Source: Novosphingobium malaysiense
Lineage (GTDB): Bacteria; Pseudomonadota; Alphaproteobacteria; Sphingomonadales; Sphingomonadaceae
Length of the DNA stretch: 64,000 bases
NCBI RefSeq assembly: GCF_000802225.1
Contig: NZ_JTDI01000003.1
Coordinates: forward strand, 1,280,634-1,344,633
Direction of reading: 5' to 3'
Shown piece by piece: positions 35,843-43,905 of this stretch. The notes under the pieces are model-generated. The model was not told where the DNA came from. It saw only the letters and a list, made by a program, of their open reading frames with translations, and ran no database searches. Each line of letters opens with the position of its first letter. The first letter of the stretch is position 1. Made by a program: the position numbers and the translations under genes.

Positions 35843-36691
35843 ATGTCCGATCCCACTTACACGCCACCCAAAGTCTGGACCTGGGATGCGGAAAACGGCG
35901 GCGAATGGGCCAAGATCAACCGGCCGATCGCGGGCCCCACCCACGAAAAGGACCTGCCGCGGGGCGACCACCCGCTGCAGCTCTATTCGCTGGGTACGCC
36001 CAATGGCCAGAAGGTCACGATCATGCTCGAGGAGCTGCTCGAGGCGGGGCACGCCGGCGCCGAATATGATGCCTGGCTGATCTCGATTGCCGATGGCGAC
36101 CAGTTCTCGTCGGGCTTCGTGTCCGTAAACCCGAACTCGAAGATCCCCGCCCTTCTCGACTGCTCCGGTTCCGAGCCGATCCGCGTCTTCGAATCCGGCG
36201 CGATCCTGATGTACCTCGCCGAAAAGTTCGGCATGCTGCTGCCTACCGAGCCGGGACCGCGCGCCGAGTGCATTTCCTGGCTAATGTGGCAGATGGCTTC
36301 CGCACCGATGATCGGCGGCGGATTCGGCCATTTCTATGCTTATGCGCCGCAAAAATACGAATATCCGATCAACCGCTATGCCATGGAAACGAAGCGAATC
36401 CTCGATGTCGCCGACCGCCGGCTCGCCGAGAGCCGCTACCTCGCCGGCGAGGAATATACCATTGCGGACATCGCCGCCTGGGCCTGGTTCTCGCGTCTGG
36501 TGAAAGGCGAAGCTTATGAAGACGCGGCGACGTTCCTCGATTTGGCGAGCTACGAGAATCTCGGACGCTGGGTCGATCTGATCGATGTCCGCAAGGCCGT
36601 TCAGCGCGGATCGAAAGTCAACCGCAGTTCCGAGGGTTTCACGCCCGAACGCCACACCGCCGCTGACATCGACGCCGTCATGAACGCCTGA
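35843..36691 (+). CDS. yghU: YghU-like glutathione S-transferase / disulfide-bond oxidoreductase
   Basis: A 282-residue nu-class GST. HPLQLYSLGTPNGQKVTIML is the thioredoxin-like N-terminal domain; SVNPNSKIPALLDCSGSEPI and RVFESGAILMYLAEKFG bind glutathione; the helical C-terminal domain contains GGGFGHFYAYAPQKYEYPIN. The long N-terminal extension (YTPPKVWTWDAENGG) is characteristic of YghU. These enzymes bind two GSH molecules and reduce disulfides or peroxides. Confidence 0.93.
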   Translation: MSDPTYTPPKVWTWDAENGGEWAKINRPIAGPTHEKDLPRGDHPLQLYSLGTPNGQKVTIMLEELLEAGHAGAEYDAWLISIADGDQFSSGFVSVNPNSKIPALLDCSGSEPIRVFESGAILMYLAEKFGMLLPTEPGPRAECISWLMWQMASAPMIGGGFGHFYAYAPQKYEYPINRYAMETKRILDVADRRLAESRYLAGEEYTIADIAAWAWFSRLVKGEAYEDAATFLDLASYENLGRWVDLIDVRKAVQRGSKVNRSSEGFTPERHTAADIDAVMNA

Positions 36692-36710
36692 ATGCCGGCC
36701 GGGCCTGCGG

Positions 36711-36743
36711 CGCTGAAAACTTGCTTCAAGACCCTTTTCAGCG
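36711..36743. terminator. Hairpin after yghU-like gene
   Basis: CGCTGAAAA (36711-36719) and TTTTCAGCG (36735-36743) form a 9-bp stem about 20 bp after the stop. Its A tract on one side and T tract on the other make it a bidirectional terminator candidate. It lies before the tRNA gene. Confidence 0.6.
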
Positions 36744-36802
36744 TCGCCATTAGCCGCTAAGCGCGACGCCTCTCCTCGGCCGCCGGATCGGCGACCGACA
36801 GT

Positions 36803-36877
36803 TGGGGCGTAGCCAAGCGGTAAGGCACCGGTTTTTGGTACCGGCATGCGCAGGTTCGAATCCTGCCGCCCCAGCCA
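36803..36877 (+). tRNA. trnQ: tRNA-Gln(UUG), CCA encoded
   Basis: A 75-base cloverleaf. Acceptor TGGGGCG pairs with CGCCCCA, then G and encoded CCA. The D arm is AGCCAAGCGGTAAGGCA; anticodon stem CCGGT/ACCGG with loop TTTTGGT gives anticodon TTG (glutamine); the T arm contains GGTTCGAATCC. The integrase gene lies 160 bp downstream in the same orientation, so the 3' end of this tRNA is the probable attachment site of the integrated element. Confidence 0.97.
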
Positions 36878-36878
36878 A

Positions 36879-36905
36879 CCGAGTCTCTCAAGATTCGGCT
36901 TTCAC
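36879..36905 (+). terminator. tRNA-Gln terminator hairpin
   Basis: CCGAGTCT (36879-36886), loop CTCA, AGATTCGG (36891-36898), an 8-bp stem with one G-T pair, followed by CTTTCA. It lies directly after the tRNA CCA end. If the tRNA 3' end is the crossover site, this hairpin belongs to the element. Confidence 0.6.
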
Positions 36906-36950
36906 ACAGTGACTTACGCAGCATCATGGCATTGGGACAGTTCGACTGGG

Positions 36951-37005
36951 CTAGCCTTAGCTAGCCTCAGTTGGACAGCTATTCTGCCATGATTTCTGCC
37001 ATGAT
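36951..37005. repeat. Two tandem direct repeats before integrase (possible arm sites)
   Basis: CTAGCCTTAG/CTAGCCTCAG (36951-36970, one mismatch) and TTCTGCCATGAT twice (36982-36993 and 36994-37005, identical) lie between the tRNA and the integrase start. Short repeats here are expected for integrase arm-type or excisionase binding sites (inference). Confidence 0.5.
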
Positions 37006-37038
37006 TTTATCTGTGCCGGGAGCCGACAGGAGTCGGTT

Positions 37039-38427
37039 ATGGCAAGCAAGGTTACACTCACACCGGCGTCGATCGACGCTCTTCAGACGGGATCCCTGGC
37101 AGATCTTCTGACACCCGGTCTCGTCATTGATGTTCTTGGCAGTGGGAAGAAGCGCTGGCGATATCGTCGCCAAGTCGCAGGCGCCAAAAAAGTGGCTACG
37201 CTGTTCGGAGGCTTGTTTCCGGCACAGACGATCACCCAGGCCCGCGAATGGGCTCGAGGCCTTAACGAACAGGTTGAAGCGGGAATCGATCCGCGCGAGG
37301 TCCTGCGCGAGGAACAGCGACACAACTCGATGACCGTCGCGAAAGCGCACGGACTTTACATGGAAGCCGTGCACGAGGGCCGATCCTCGCGCGCCAAGCG
37401 GCCGAACAAGCCCCGGACGATCAGCGAGAAACTGGAAATCTACCAGCGCGACATCAAGCCCAAGCTCGGTGACCGGATCATCTACGACGTGACAGAAGCG
37501 GATCTGGTCCAACTCGTGCAGACCAAGGGCAAGACTGCAAAAGTCCGTGCCAACCGGCTGGCTGCCGAACTGAAGGTCTTCTTCGGCTGGGCGGCTTCCT
37601 TGCGCGGTCAGGAGGTCGGGCTCGAAGTGGATCCGTCCCGCCGCCTCGGAGATCTGCGCTACCCGGAAACACCCCGCACGCGCCAACTGAACCTTGCCGA
37701 GATCGAGTGGTTTCTCAAGGCTCTCGTCGACGAGCCGCGCCACTTTCAACGCGGCATGCTGCTGTGGCTGCTTACAGCCGCGCGCATTTCCGAAGTCGCG
37801 CAAGCTCGTAGCGAGGAAATCGTCGATGGCGTGTGGACCATTCCGAGCGCGCGCGTGAAAAACTCCGTTGAGCACTCAATTGCACTGGGCCCATGGGGCC
37901 GTTCGCTGATGCAAAGCGACAATGAATGGGTCTTTCCAGCCGAAAAAATCGATGGACCGCGCAACAACTCGGTCTGGTACACGTCCCGGGACCGGGTTCG
38001 CGCCCGCATGGAAGCCCTTGCAGGCCATCCCATCGCCCGCTTCACGCCCCATGATTTCAGGAGGACCGCCCGCTCGAACACCAAGCGACTCAAGGTCGAC
38101 TTCGAAACGGCAGAGGCCATGCTCAACCACATGAAGAAGGGGCTCGAGCGAACCTACGATCTCTACGGCCTCGAAGAGGAGAAGCGCGCCTGGTTCCTCA
38201 AGTGGGAACAGGAGATCGCCCGCATCGCCAGGCGCGCCGGCGTAGCCATGGCACTGGGTGTCCCGCAGGCCTCGCAGGCAAGCGGACACACCAGGACATC
38301 GGTTACTGTGACGCTACCACAAGGCTCGGGTATCCAGCCATCGGTTCACATCGGCAAGCCGGAAACGCGGACAACTGCGGTACTTGCTCAGCCCGCTGCC
38401 AAGCTCGTATTCACGCGGGAAACCTGA
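37039..38427 (+). CDS. int: Tyrosine site-specific integrase of the ICE
   Basis: A 462-residue tyrosine recombinase with a complete catalytic set: Arg249 (AARISE), Lys274 (ARVKNSVEH), His338 and Arg341 (HDFRRT), His364 (LNHMKKG) and Tyr373 (RTYDLYG). An N-terminal arm-binding domain and a core-binding domain (about 95-190) precede it. The C-terminal 70 residues are Thr/Pro/Ser-rich and not conserved in type. AGGAG lies six bases before the ATG. It integrates and excises the element at the tRNA-Gln gene. Its 3' end overlaps the AlpA-like gene antisense. Confidence 0.93.
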   Translation: MASKVTLTPASIDALQTGSLADLLTPGLVIDVLGSGKKRWRYRRQVAGAKKVATLFGGLFPAQTITQAREWARGLNEQVEAGIDPREVLREEQRHNSMTVAKAHGLYMEAVHEGRSSRAKRPNKPRTISEKLEIYQRDIKPKLGDRIIYDVTEADLVQLVQTKGKTAKVRANRLAAELKVFFGWAASLRGQEVGLEVDPSRRLGDLRYPETPRTRQLNLAEIEWFLKALVDEPRHFQRGMLLWLLTAARISEVAQARSEEIVDGVWTIPSARVKNSVEHSIALGPWGRSLMQSDNEWVFPAEKIDGPRNNSVWYTSRDRVRARMEALAGHPIARFTPHDFRRTARSNTKRLKVDFETAEAMLNHMKKGLERTYDLYGLEEEKRAWFLKWEQEIARIARRAGVAMALGVPQASQASGHTRTSVTVTLPQGSGIQPSVHIGKPETRTTAVLAQPAAKLVFTRET

Positions 38428-38559
38428 AGGCCGGCACTTGCGCAGCCTGTCGATCTGGCGCCTCGACAGGCAAGCGAGCCGCGCGAACTCCTCGACCGTA
38501 ATGAGATCGCGGCGCGGGTCCCGACGGGAATCCGCGCCTCGATCCGGCCGGCTAGACAT
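38314..38559 (-). CDS. AlpA-like helix-turn-helix regulator/excisionase
   Basis: An 81-residue protein with a MerR/AlpA-type winged helix: LITVEEFARLACLSRRQIDR, then a basic segment and CPRFRLADVNRWLDTRALW. Such proteins act as recombination directionality factors or activators of integrase in genomic islands. The start ATG overlaps the DUF2274 stop by eight bases, so it is the last gene of the trb operon. Its last 114 bp run antisense to the 3' end of int, which links transfer-operon transcription to integrase expression. Confidence 0.75.
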   Translation of the reverse strand: MSSRPDRGADSRRDPRRDLITVEEFARLACLSRRQIDRLRKCRPSGFPREYELGSGLSKYRSCPRFRLADVNRWLDTRALW

Positions 38560-38782
38560 TTCGGTCAGCCGCCTCGCGGCACCACCTGGCAAAGGCCTTG
38601 TCACTCTCGAGGAAGGCCGCGACCATCGCCGGAACGAGATCACCGACGCTTTCCTCGGCTTCGTAAGCGGCCCGGTAGAAGGCAGCGTAGTGCGCGAGAG
38701 CCGCGTTGAGATCGGGACTGATGCTGACTGTCAGCTTCACCGGCGTACGATCCGGCAGCTTCGAAAGCTTGATATCGGCCAT
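38552..38782 (-). CDS. DUF2274 protein
   Basis: A 76-residue protein (MADIKLSKLPDRTPVKLTVS) of the DUF2274 type, regularly found just after trbI in Tn4371-like ICEs. The pattern of a short beta strand followed by two helices resembles a ribbon-helix-helix protein, so DNA binding is possible. It starts two bases after the trbI stop. Confidence 0.8.
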   Translation of the reverse strand: MADIKLSKLPDRTPVKLTVSISPDLNAALAHYAAFYRAAYEAEESVGDLVPAMVAAFLESDKAFARWCREAADRNV

Positions 38783-38784
38783 GC

Positions 38785-40023
38785 TCAACCTCCCGCTGGA
38801 TGCCAGGGCCGCAGTACGATGTCCTTGTGGACCACGACCCTGAGCGGCCAACCGGGTCGCACCCTGATCGTGGGCTGGATACCGAGCGACTTCGACACCA
38901 ACTGATCGCCGGCATTTGCTCCGCTCTGCTGGGCGGACTGACGGATGGCCCGGACGAGATCGCTTTCATTGTTGAGCGAGAGCTGCGTCCCAACCCCCAG
39001 CAGCGTCGAAAGCACGGCGCCTTTCAGCAATTGCCAGCTGTGACGATCGTTCTTGTCCGCGAGCCCGGAATAACCCTCGGGATCGCTCGCCGGCAGATCG
39101 TCGAGCCGGATCGAGGAACCGTCAGGAAGGATGATCCTCTCCCAGGCGACAAGGGCCCGTTGCTGCCCGAAGGCAACCACGCTGTCATAGCGCCCGATCA
39201 GGCGCGAGCCTTGCGGGATGAGGAGGATGCGGCCGGTCAGGCTGTCGTAGACGTTCTGGGTAACCTGGGCCGTCACCAGTCCCGGAAGATCGGAATCGAG
39301 GCCGGTAATGAGACTGGCAGCGATCACGCTGCCGGCACTCAGCGTGTAGGGCGAAGGGGCTGGCGTGAGCCGGAAGGCGCTGACGTCGCTCCCGGCATTG
39401 TCCTGGGCGAGAAACGCGGCCTTGTGCGCCTGGCCGTTGGGATCGCTTTCAGGACCGGCAACCGGGATCGCCCCGGCACTGCCATCCGCATAGGCCGGCT
39501 CGGCAACGGCGGTCGTGGCCGGCGCCGCCGCGGGCGGCTGAGCGCCTTGCCCCAGCTGTATCATTACGCCCGCTTCGCGTGCGGCCTTGCGCTGGGCGGC
39601 GATGCGCTCATGCTCGGCTTCCGCACGCTGCGCCGCCTGATCCCGGACGGGATCGGCGGGGGGGCGCTGCATGGCACCAAGCGATCGCTCGTGCTCAAGG
39701 ATGGGACCGCCAAGGTCACCGGGAAGCGGTGCGCCAAGCTTGGGCCCGTCTCCATAGGTGCTCGGCGCATTGTTCACTTCCTCGGGCGGGGACGCGGCTT
39801 CGACCTTGTCGCTGTCCTGCGCGAAGATCCCGGGATGCGGCGACCTCAACGCCCGCCAGGCCGTTCCCGAAATGACGAGAGATCCCAGCGCGGCACCGCC
39901 AATGATGATTTCGCGGCGGAACCGCACAACCCGTTGCGGCGTGCCACGCAGCACCAGCGTTTCCGGATCGGCCTTTGCTGGGGTTGGAGCGGTCTCCTGC
40001 GATGATGGGGTCTGTTCGGTCAC
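38785..40023 (-). CDS. trbI: Conjugal transfer protein TrbI (VirB10-like)
   Basis: A 412-residue protein with one N-terminal membrane helix (EIIIGGAALGSLVISGTAW), a Pro/Ala/Glu-rich periplasmic linker (about 75-200) and a beta-barrel C-terminal domain: TLSAGSVIAASLITGLDSDL, LLIPQGSRLIGRYDSVVAFG, and VVVHKDIVLRPW at the end. It spans the envelope and gates the type IV secretion channel. It overlaps trbG by four bases. Confidence 0.94.
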   Translation of the reverse strand: MTEQTPSSQETAPTPAKADPETLVLRGTPQRVVRFRREIIIGGAALGSLVISGTAWRALRSPHPGIFAQDSDKVEAASPPEEVNNAPSTYGDGPKLGAPLPGDLGGPILEHERSLGAMQRPPADPVRDQAAQRAEAEHERIAAQRKAAREAGVMIQLGQGAQPPAAAPATTAVAEPAYADGSAGAIPVAGPESDPNGQAHKAAFLAQDNAGSDVSAFRLTPAPSPYTLSAGSVIAASLITGLDSDLPGLVTAQVTQNVYDSLTGRILLIPQGSRLIGRYDSVVAFGQQRALVAWERIILPDGSSIRLDDLPASDPEGYSGLADKNDRHSWQLLKGAVLSTLLGVGTQLSLNNESDLVRAIRQSAQQSGANAGDQLVSKSLGIQPTIRVRPGWPLRVVVHKDIVLRPWHPAGG

Positions 40024-40883
40024 GATCCCCTCCCCCGGCGATGCGTCCTGGGATCGACGCGCGCGATGCGCACGACCTCCTGCCGCTTTCCGCCAAGACG
40101 CAGTTCGGCGGCACCGAACAGCCGGTCGACGACATAGAAGCGTCCCGACTGGCGGTAATTGACGAGTTCGGCTTCCCCTTTGGAACCGACGACAAAGAGC
40201 GGCGGTGCCTCGCCCATGGGCAGGCTCGCCGGAAACTCGATGTAGGTCTGCCGCCCGTCATCGAAGGCGCGCAATGGACGCCAGTCAGGCTTGTCGCCAC
40301 TTATGGCGTAGTCGAAGTGGAGATTGGCCATCATGATCCCCGCCGCGACCGGCGCTGCCGCCGCAGCTGCCTCCTGCTTGCGTTGCAGGAGAAGCAGCGC
40401 TTTGCGGGGGTACGTCCAGGACAAGGCGGTCATGGCGGCTGCCGCGTTGCTGGTGAGTTCAAGGTGATAGGCCCGCTTGTCCGTCGTGATGACGAGATTG
40501 GTGTGCAATCCGGCCGAGAAGGGTTTCACGAGGATATGGACGCGCAGCCCTTCCCCGCTGCCGCTGGTCGTGTCGCCCACGGTCCAGCGAACCGTGTCAC
40601 CCGCGGCAACCGAAGTGATGGTTTCGCCGGGCTCCAGCGCGATGTCGGTGACACGTTCAGGTGCGGCAAAGAGGCGGTAGGTGGCGCCGTCCTCGTAGGC
40701 ATAGACCTGGACGGCTCCCAGGAACCCTGCATTCGTGGGTTCGCGCAGGGCCTTGTGGTTGGCGATGGCGACGCGCGCGGACGACGTGTTCGCAGCGCTG
40801 CCATGCGCGATGGCGGGAGCCGCGAGCACCACGAAACCGAGCGCCGCGAAGACCATTCGGGGCATGGGTACAATTCGGGTCAT
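40020..40883 (-). CDS. trbG: Conjugal transfer protein TrbG (VirB9-like)
   Basis: A 287-residue exported outer-membrane channel protein. The signal peptide is MVFAALGFVVLAAPAIAHG; VQVYAYEDGATYRLFAAPER opens the conserved domain and the C-terminal RFYVVDRLFGAAELRLG contacts VirB7/VirB10-type partners. ATGA overlaps with both flanking genes. Confidence 0.93.
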   Translation of the reverse strand: MTRIVPMPRMVFAALGFVVLAAPAIAHGSAANTSSARVAIANHKALREPTNAGFLGAVQVYAYEDGATYRLFAAPERVTDIALEPGETITSVAAGDTVRWTVGDTTSGSGEGLRVHILVKPFSAGLHTNLVITTDKRAYHLELTSNAAAAMTALSWTYPRKALLLLQRKQEAAAAAAPVAAGIMMANLHFDYAISGDKPDWRPLRAFDDGRQTYIEFPASLPMGEAPPLFVVGSKGEAELVNYRQSGRFYVVDRLFGAAELRLGGKRQEVVRIARVDPRTHRRGRGS

Positions 40884-41713
40884 GGGACGTTCCTTTCCGG
40901 GGATGAGGGAATGGCGGGGGCGGAGTGGCCGGAACCGGGCAACGACGGCTCCGGGCGGGCGGCAGCGCCGTGCATTCCCGGCGAACCGGTCGCCAACTCG
41001 GACTTCGAAGCGGGTCCGCCCGTTGCGGCATCATCGAGCTCACGGCTCCAGTCGATGGCCTCGACGTAGAGACCCAGCGGGTTCTTCCGGAGGATCTCGG
41101 CCGTGCGCGGTGGCCTGACCGCGACAGTCAGGATCGCGGTCCAGTGCGTCGTGTCGGCGAGGCTGCCGCGGGCGTAGGCGCGTTCGGTCCACTTGACCTG
41201 AAACGATTCGTCGGAAGCCCGCACGACGCTCGTGACCTGCACCGAAACCGTCTCGTCCCCGACCCTGGCGAAGGGATCTGACGCGCGGGCATAGTCGCCC
41301 AGAAAGACAGCGCCCTTGCGGCCCACGAAATCGTAGGCCTGAAGCCAGTTCTCGCGCATCAGCACCGGGTCGAGCGACCGGGAGCGAATGTCGGCGATGA
41401 AGCGCGAGAGGAACCAGGCGATCTGCGGATCACTGGGATCATGCACAACATCGGCAGGCGCGACCGCCCTTGCCTCGCCTAGCTTGTCCACCTCGACCAC
41501 GTAGGGAACGATCCGGCTTTGCAGCGATTGCCAGACAAGCGCTGCCGAAAGCCCGCCCGCCAGCATCAACGTACCGAAGGCCATGAGACGCCAACTCTGC
41601 GCCTGGACACGGGCCGAGCCGATACGTTCGTCCCAGAGCTGCCCGGCGCGTTGATAAGGCGTGACCGGCTCGGGTGTTCGCCCGTAACGCTGGGTGGCAC
41701 GCTTGAATCGCAT
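40880..41713 (-). CDS. trbF: Conjugal transfer protein TrbF (VirB8-like)
   Basis: A 277-residue inner-membrane assembly factor: cytosolic basic N-terminus (NPYQ-like TPYQRAGQLWDERIG), one membrane helix (LMAFGTLMLAGGLSAALVW) and a periplasmic NTF2-like domain ending KNPLGLYVEAIDWSRELD. The C-terminal Pro/Ser tail (about 230-277) is extra compared with the usual length near 230. Confidence 0.93.
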   Translation of the reverse strand: MRFKRATQRYGRTPEPVTPYQRAGQLWDERIGSARVQAQSWRLMAFGTLMLAGGLSAALVWQSLQSRIVPYVVEVDKLGEARAVAPADVVHDPSDPQIAWFLSRFIADIRSRSLDPVLMRENWLQAYDFVGRKGAVFLGDYARASDPFARVGDETVSVQVTSVVRASDESFQVKWTERAYARGSLADTTHWTAILTVAVRPPRTAEILRKNPLGLYVEAIDWSRELDDAATGGPASKSELATGSPGMHGAAARPEPSLPGSGHSAPAIPSSPERNVP

Positions 41714-41718
41714 GGCAA

Positions 41719-43023
41719 TTACTCCCTTTCCTGGATGTCGGGGTTGGCGGAGGCCCCGCCGCGTTCACCGTCGCGCAGGGTGTGGATCGCGGCCTGGCGA
41801 CGGTGACTTGCCGTCTGCGCAGCCTGGAGCTTGCGCGCCCACGCTGGCGCGGCATCGGCGGAGGCTGCTTGCGGAGATTCGGCCTGCGATGCTCTTGCGA
41901 CGTCCCCTGCCCGCCATGCGGCCTGGCGCCCGGCCTCGGCGGCAGCGCCAAGACCAAGTCCCGAGCGGATGCGCGACGCAGCAGCGCTCTTCGCGGTGCT
42001 TGCCATTCCCCCGAGACCCGCGCGAAGGCTCGATAATCCCGCGGTCTCCTGACCAAGCGAGTAGGCGGCCGATGCGGCGGAACCCATGGCCGTACCGGCA
42101 CGGACTGCTCCGAGGCCACCCGACACCATGCTGCGCGCTGCCGAGATCGCTCCGGCACCGCCCATGGCTATCCCACCGGCGGCAAGCGCGCTCGAGGCCA
42201 TGGCTGAACCCGCGCCGAGCTGCGGGGCGCCTGCGACCAAGCCCGACGCGATGCTCGGGCCGAATATGCCGAGACCGAAGAGCGCAAGGCTTGCCAGCAT
42301 CAGCGAGACGGCCTGGTTGATATCGGGGCCATTGGCGTCGATCGCGCTCGTGAACTGGTCGAAGTAGTTCGAGCCGATGCCGACGATGACCGCGAGCACC
42401 ATGACCTTGATGCCGGACGTGATCACCGAGCCCAGCACGCGCTCGGCAAGGAACGCGGACCGGTTCCACAGCGCGAATGGCACGAGCACGAAGCCGGCAA
42501 GGCTCGTGAGCTTGAACTCGAGGATGGTGACGAAGAGCTGGACCGCGAGAATGAAGAAGGCGACGATGACGACGATCCAGGCGATCACCAGTACCGCGAT
42601 CTGGACGAAGTTCTCGAAGAAGCCAACCGGCCCCACGAGGTCCGAAGCCTGCTGCAGGAGCGGCCAGGCCGCGGTGAAGCCGGTTGCCGCGAGCTTGCCC
42701 GGCCGCAGCAGGTCATCGGCCGTGATCGCGCTTCCCCCTGCCGTCAGGCCAAGCCCGGCAAACGAGCGGAAGATGATCCCGGACAGCGTCTGGAACCGGT
42801 TCAGGATCAGCGCGAAGGCGCCGACGTAGAGGACCTTCCTGATGAACCGGGCAAGGACGTCGTCCTCGCCGCCCATCGCCCAGAACAGCCCGGCAAGGGT
42901 GATGTCGATTCCGATGAGCACGCTCGTCAGGAACCTGACGTCCCCGCCCAGGAGACCGAAGCCACTGTCGATGTAGGCGATGAAGGCTGCAAGGAAGCCG
43001 TCGATGACGTTGAGGTCGGTCAC
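41719..43023 (-). CDS. trbL: Conjugal transfer protein TrbL (VirB6-like)
   Basis: A 434-residue polytopic membrane protein. VIDGFLAAFIAYIDSGFGLL is the conserved N-terminus, followed by about six helices and an Ala/Ser/Gly-rich cytosolic tail (from about 270). GTG 43023 is chosen because it starts two codons before the conserved block and has AGGA eight bases upstream; ATG 43074 is an alternative. It forms the inner-membrane pore. Confidence 0.92.
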   Translation of the reverse strand: MTDLNVIDGFLAAFIAYIDSGFGLLGGDVRFLTSVLIGIDITLAGLFWAMGGEDDVLARFIRKVLYVGAFALILNRFQTLSGIIFRSFAGLGLTAGGSAITADDLLRPGKLAATGFTAAWPLLQQASDLVGPVGFFENFVQIAVLVIAWIVVIVAFFILAVQLFVTILEFKLTSLAGFVLVPFALWNRSAFLAERVLGSVITSGIKVMVLAVIVGIGSNYFDQFTSAIDANGPDINQAVSLMLASLALFGLGIFGPSIASGLVAGAPQLGAGSAMASSALAAGGIAMGGAGAISAARSMVSGGLGAVRAGTAMGSAASAAYSLGQETAGLSSLRAGLGGMASTAKSAAASRIRSGLGLGAAAEAGRQAAWRAGDVARASQAESPQAASADAAPAWARKLQAAQTASHRRQAAIHTLRDGERGGASANPDIQERE

Positions 43024-43173
43024 GTCGCTTGTCCTGTCCTGCTCGAAAGGGTGTCGCGGGGCCGCGAAGGCCATGGGGGAAGAACCTTCGCGAGGCCCCG
43101 CGACGGAGCGGCCACCGGCTGGGGAGCGCGGAAAAGCCCGGCGCCGCTCCAAGGGATCACTGCGCTGTTCGCA

Positions 43174-43905
43174 TCACTTCGGCGTGTAGGCCGTCCCGTC
43201 CCCGAGGAAGCGGATCGTCGCCTCGCGCGCCTCGCGTTCGGTCTGGCCGCGGCGCGCCTGTTCGATCGCATCGGCCCGGAACTGGGCAGCCATGAGCGTT
43301 TCGATCTGCATCTGCTGCTTGGCGGCGAGAGCGAGAAGCTGGTTCGTCGCCTGACCCGCCTGCAGCGCCCCTTCGGCGTCCTGGCTCTTCTGCGCCAGCG
43401 CCGTCAGCGTCTGGGTGTCGCTGCGCACGTTCTCGACGATCTGGCTTTGGAGCCCCATCGTCTGGCGGAACGAGGCCATGGCCGTGTCGAGGCGCGCCTT
43501 CGCAGAGGCAAGACGGGTATCGTGCTGCGCAAGCTGGCTGAAGCTGTCCGGAAACTGCGCGCGAAACTGGCTGTCGAGGTCCTCCACCCGAAAGTTCAAC
43601 CCCTGGGCCTGGTCCATCAGCTGCTCGATCTGCTGAAGCTTCTGCTGCAGTTCCTGAAGCTGGGGGAAGTCGATGCGGGTGAGGTTCTTCGCCTGGTTGA
43701 CCAGCATCTGCGCTTCGTTCTGCAGCGAGCGGATCTGGTTGTTGATCTCCTTGAGCGTGCGCGCAGCGGTGAGCACGTTCTGCGCGTAGTTGCTGGGATC
43801 GAACACGATGAAGGCCCTGGCAGGCGCGGCCGGCAGCGCGACCAGGGCAAGGAGCCCTGTCGTTGCGGTCGCGGACAGGAGGACGGACACAAGTCTGGTC
43901 TTCAC
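43174..43905 (-). CDS. trbJ: Conjugal transfer protein TrbJ (VirB5-like)
   Basis: A 243-residue exported protein. The signal peptide ends at PARAFIVFDPSNYAQN, and long coiled-coil helices follow (AARTLKEINNQIRSLQNEAQ). GTG 43905 has AAGGAG nine bases before it and overlaps the trbE stop. VirB5 proteins are minor pilus-tip adhesins. No separate trbK entry-exclusion lipoprotein gene is seen between trbJ and trbL, where one is often present. Confidence 0.92.
   Translation of the reverse strand: MKTRLVSVLLSATATTGLLALVALPAAPARAFIVFDPSNYAQNVLTAARTLKEINNQIRSLQNEAQMLVNQAKNLTRIDFPQLQELQQKLQQIEQLMDQAQGLNFRVEDLDSQFRAQFPDSFSQLAQHDTRLASAKARLDTAMASFRQTMGLQSQIVENVRSDTQTLTALAQKSQDAEGALQAGQATNQLLALAAKQQMQIETLMAAQFRADAIEQARRGQTEREAREATIRFLGDGTAYTPK

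Noticed and set aside
36951..37005. CRISPR array considered for the tandem repeats before int
   Set aside because: Only two copies of each repeat, directly abutting, with no spacers and no cas genes.
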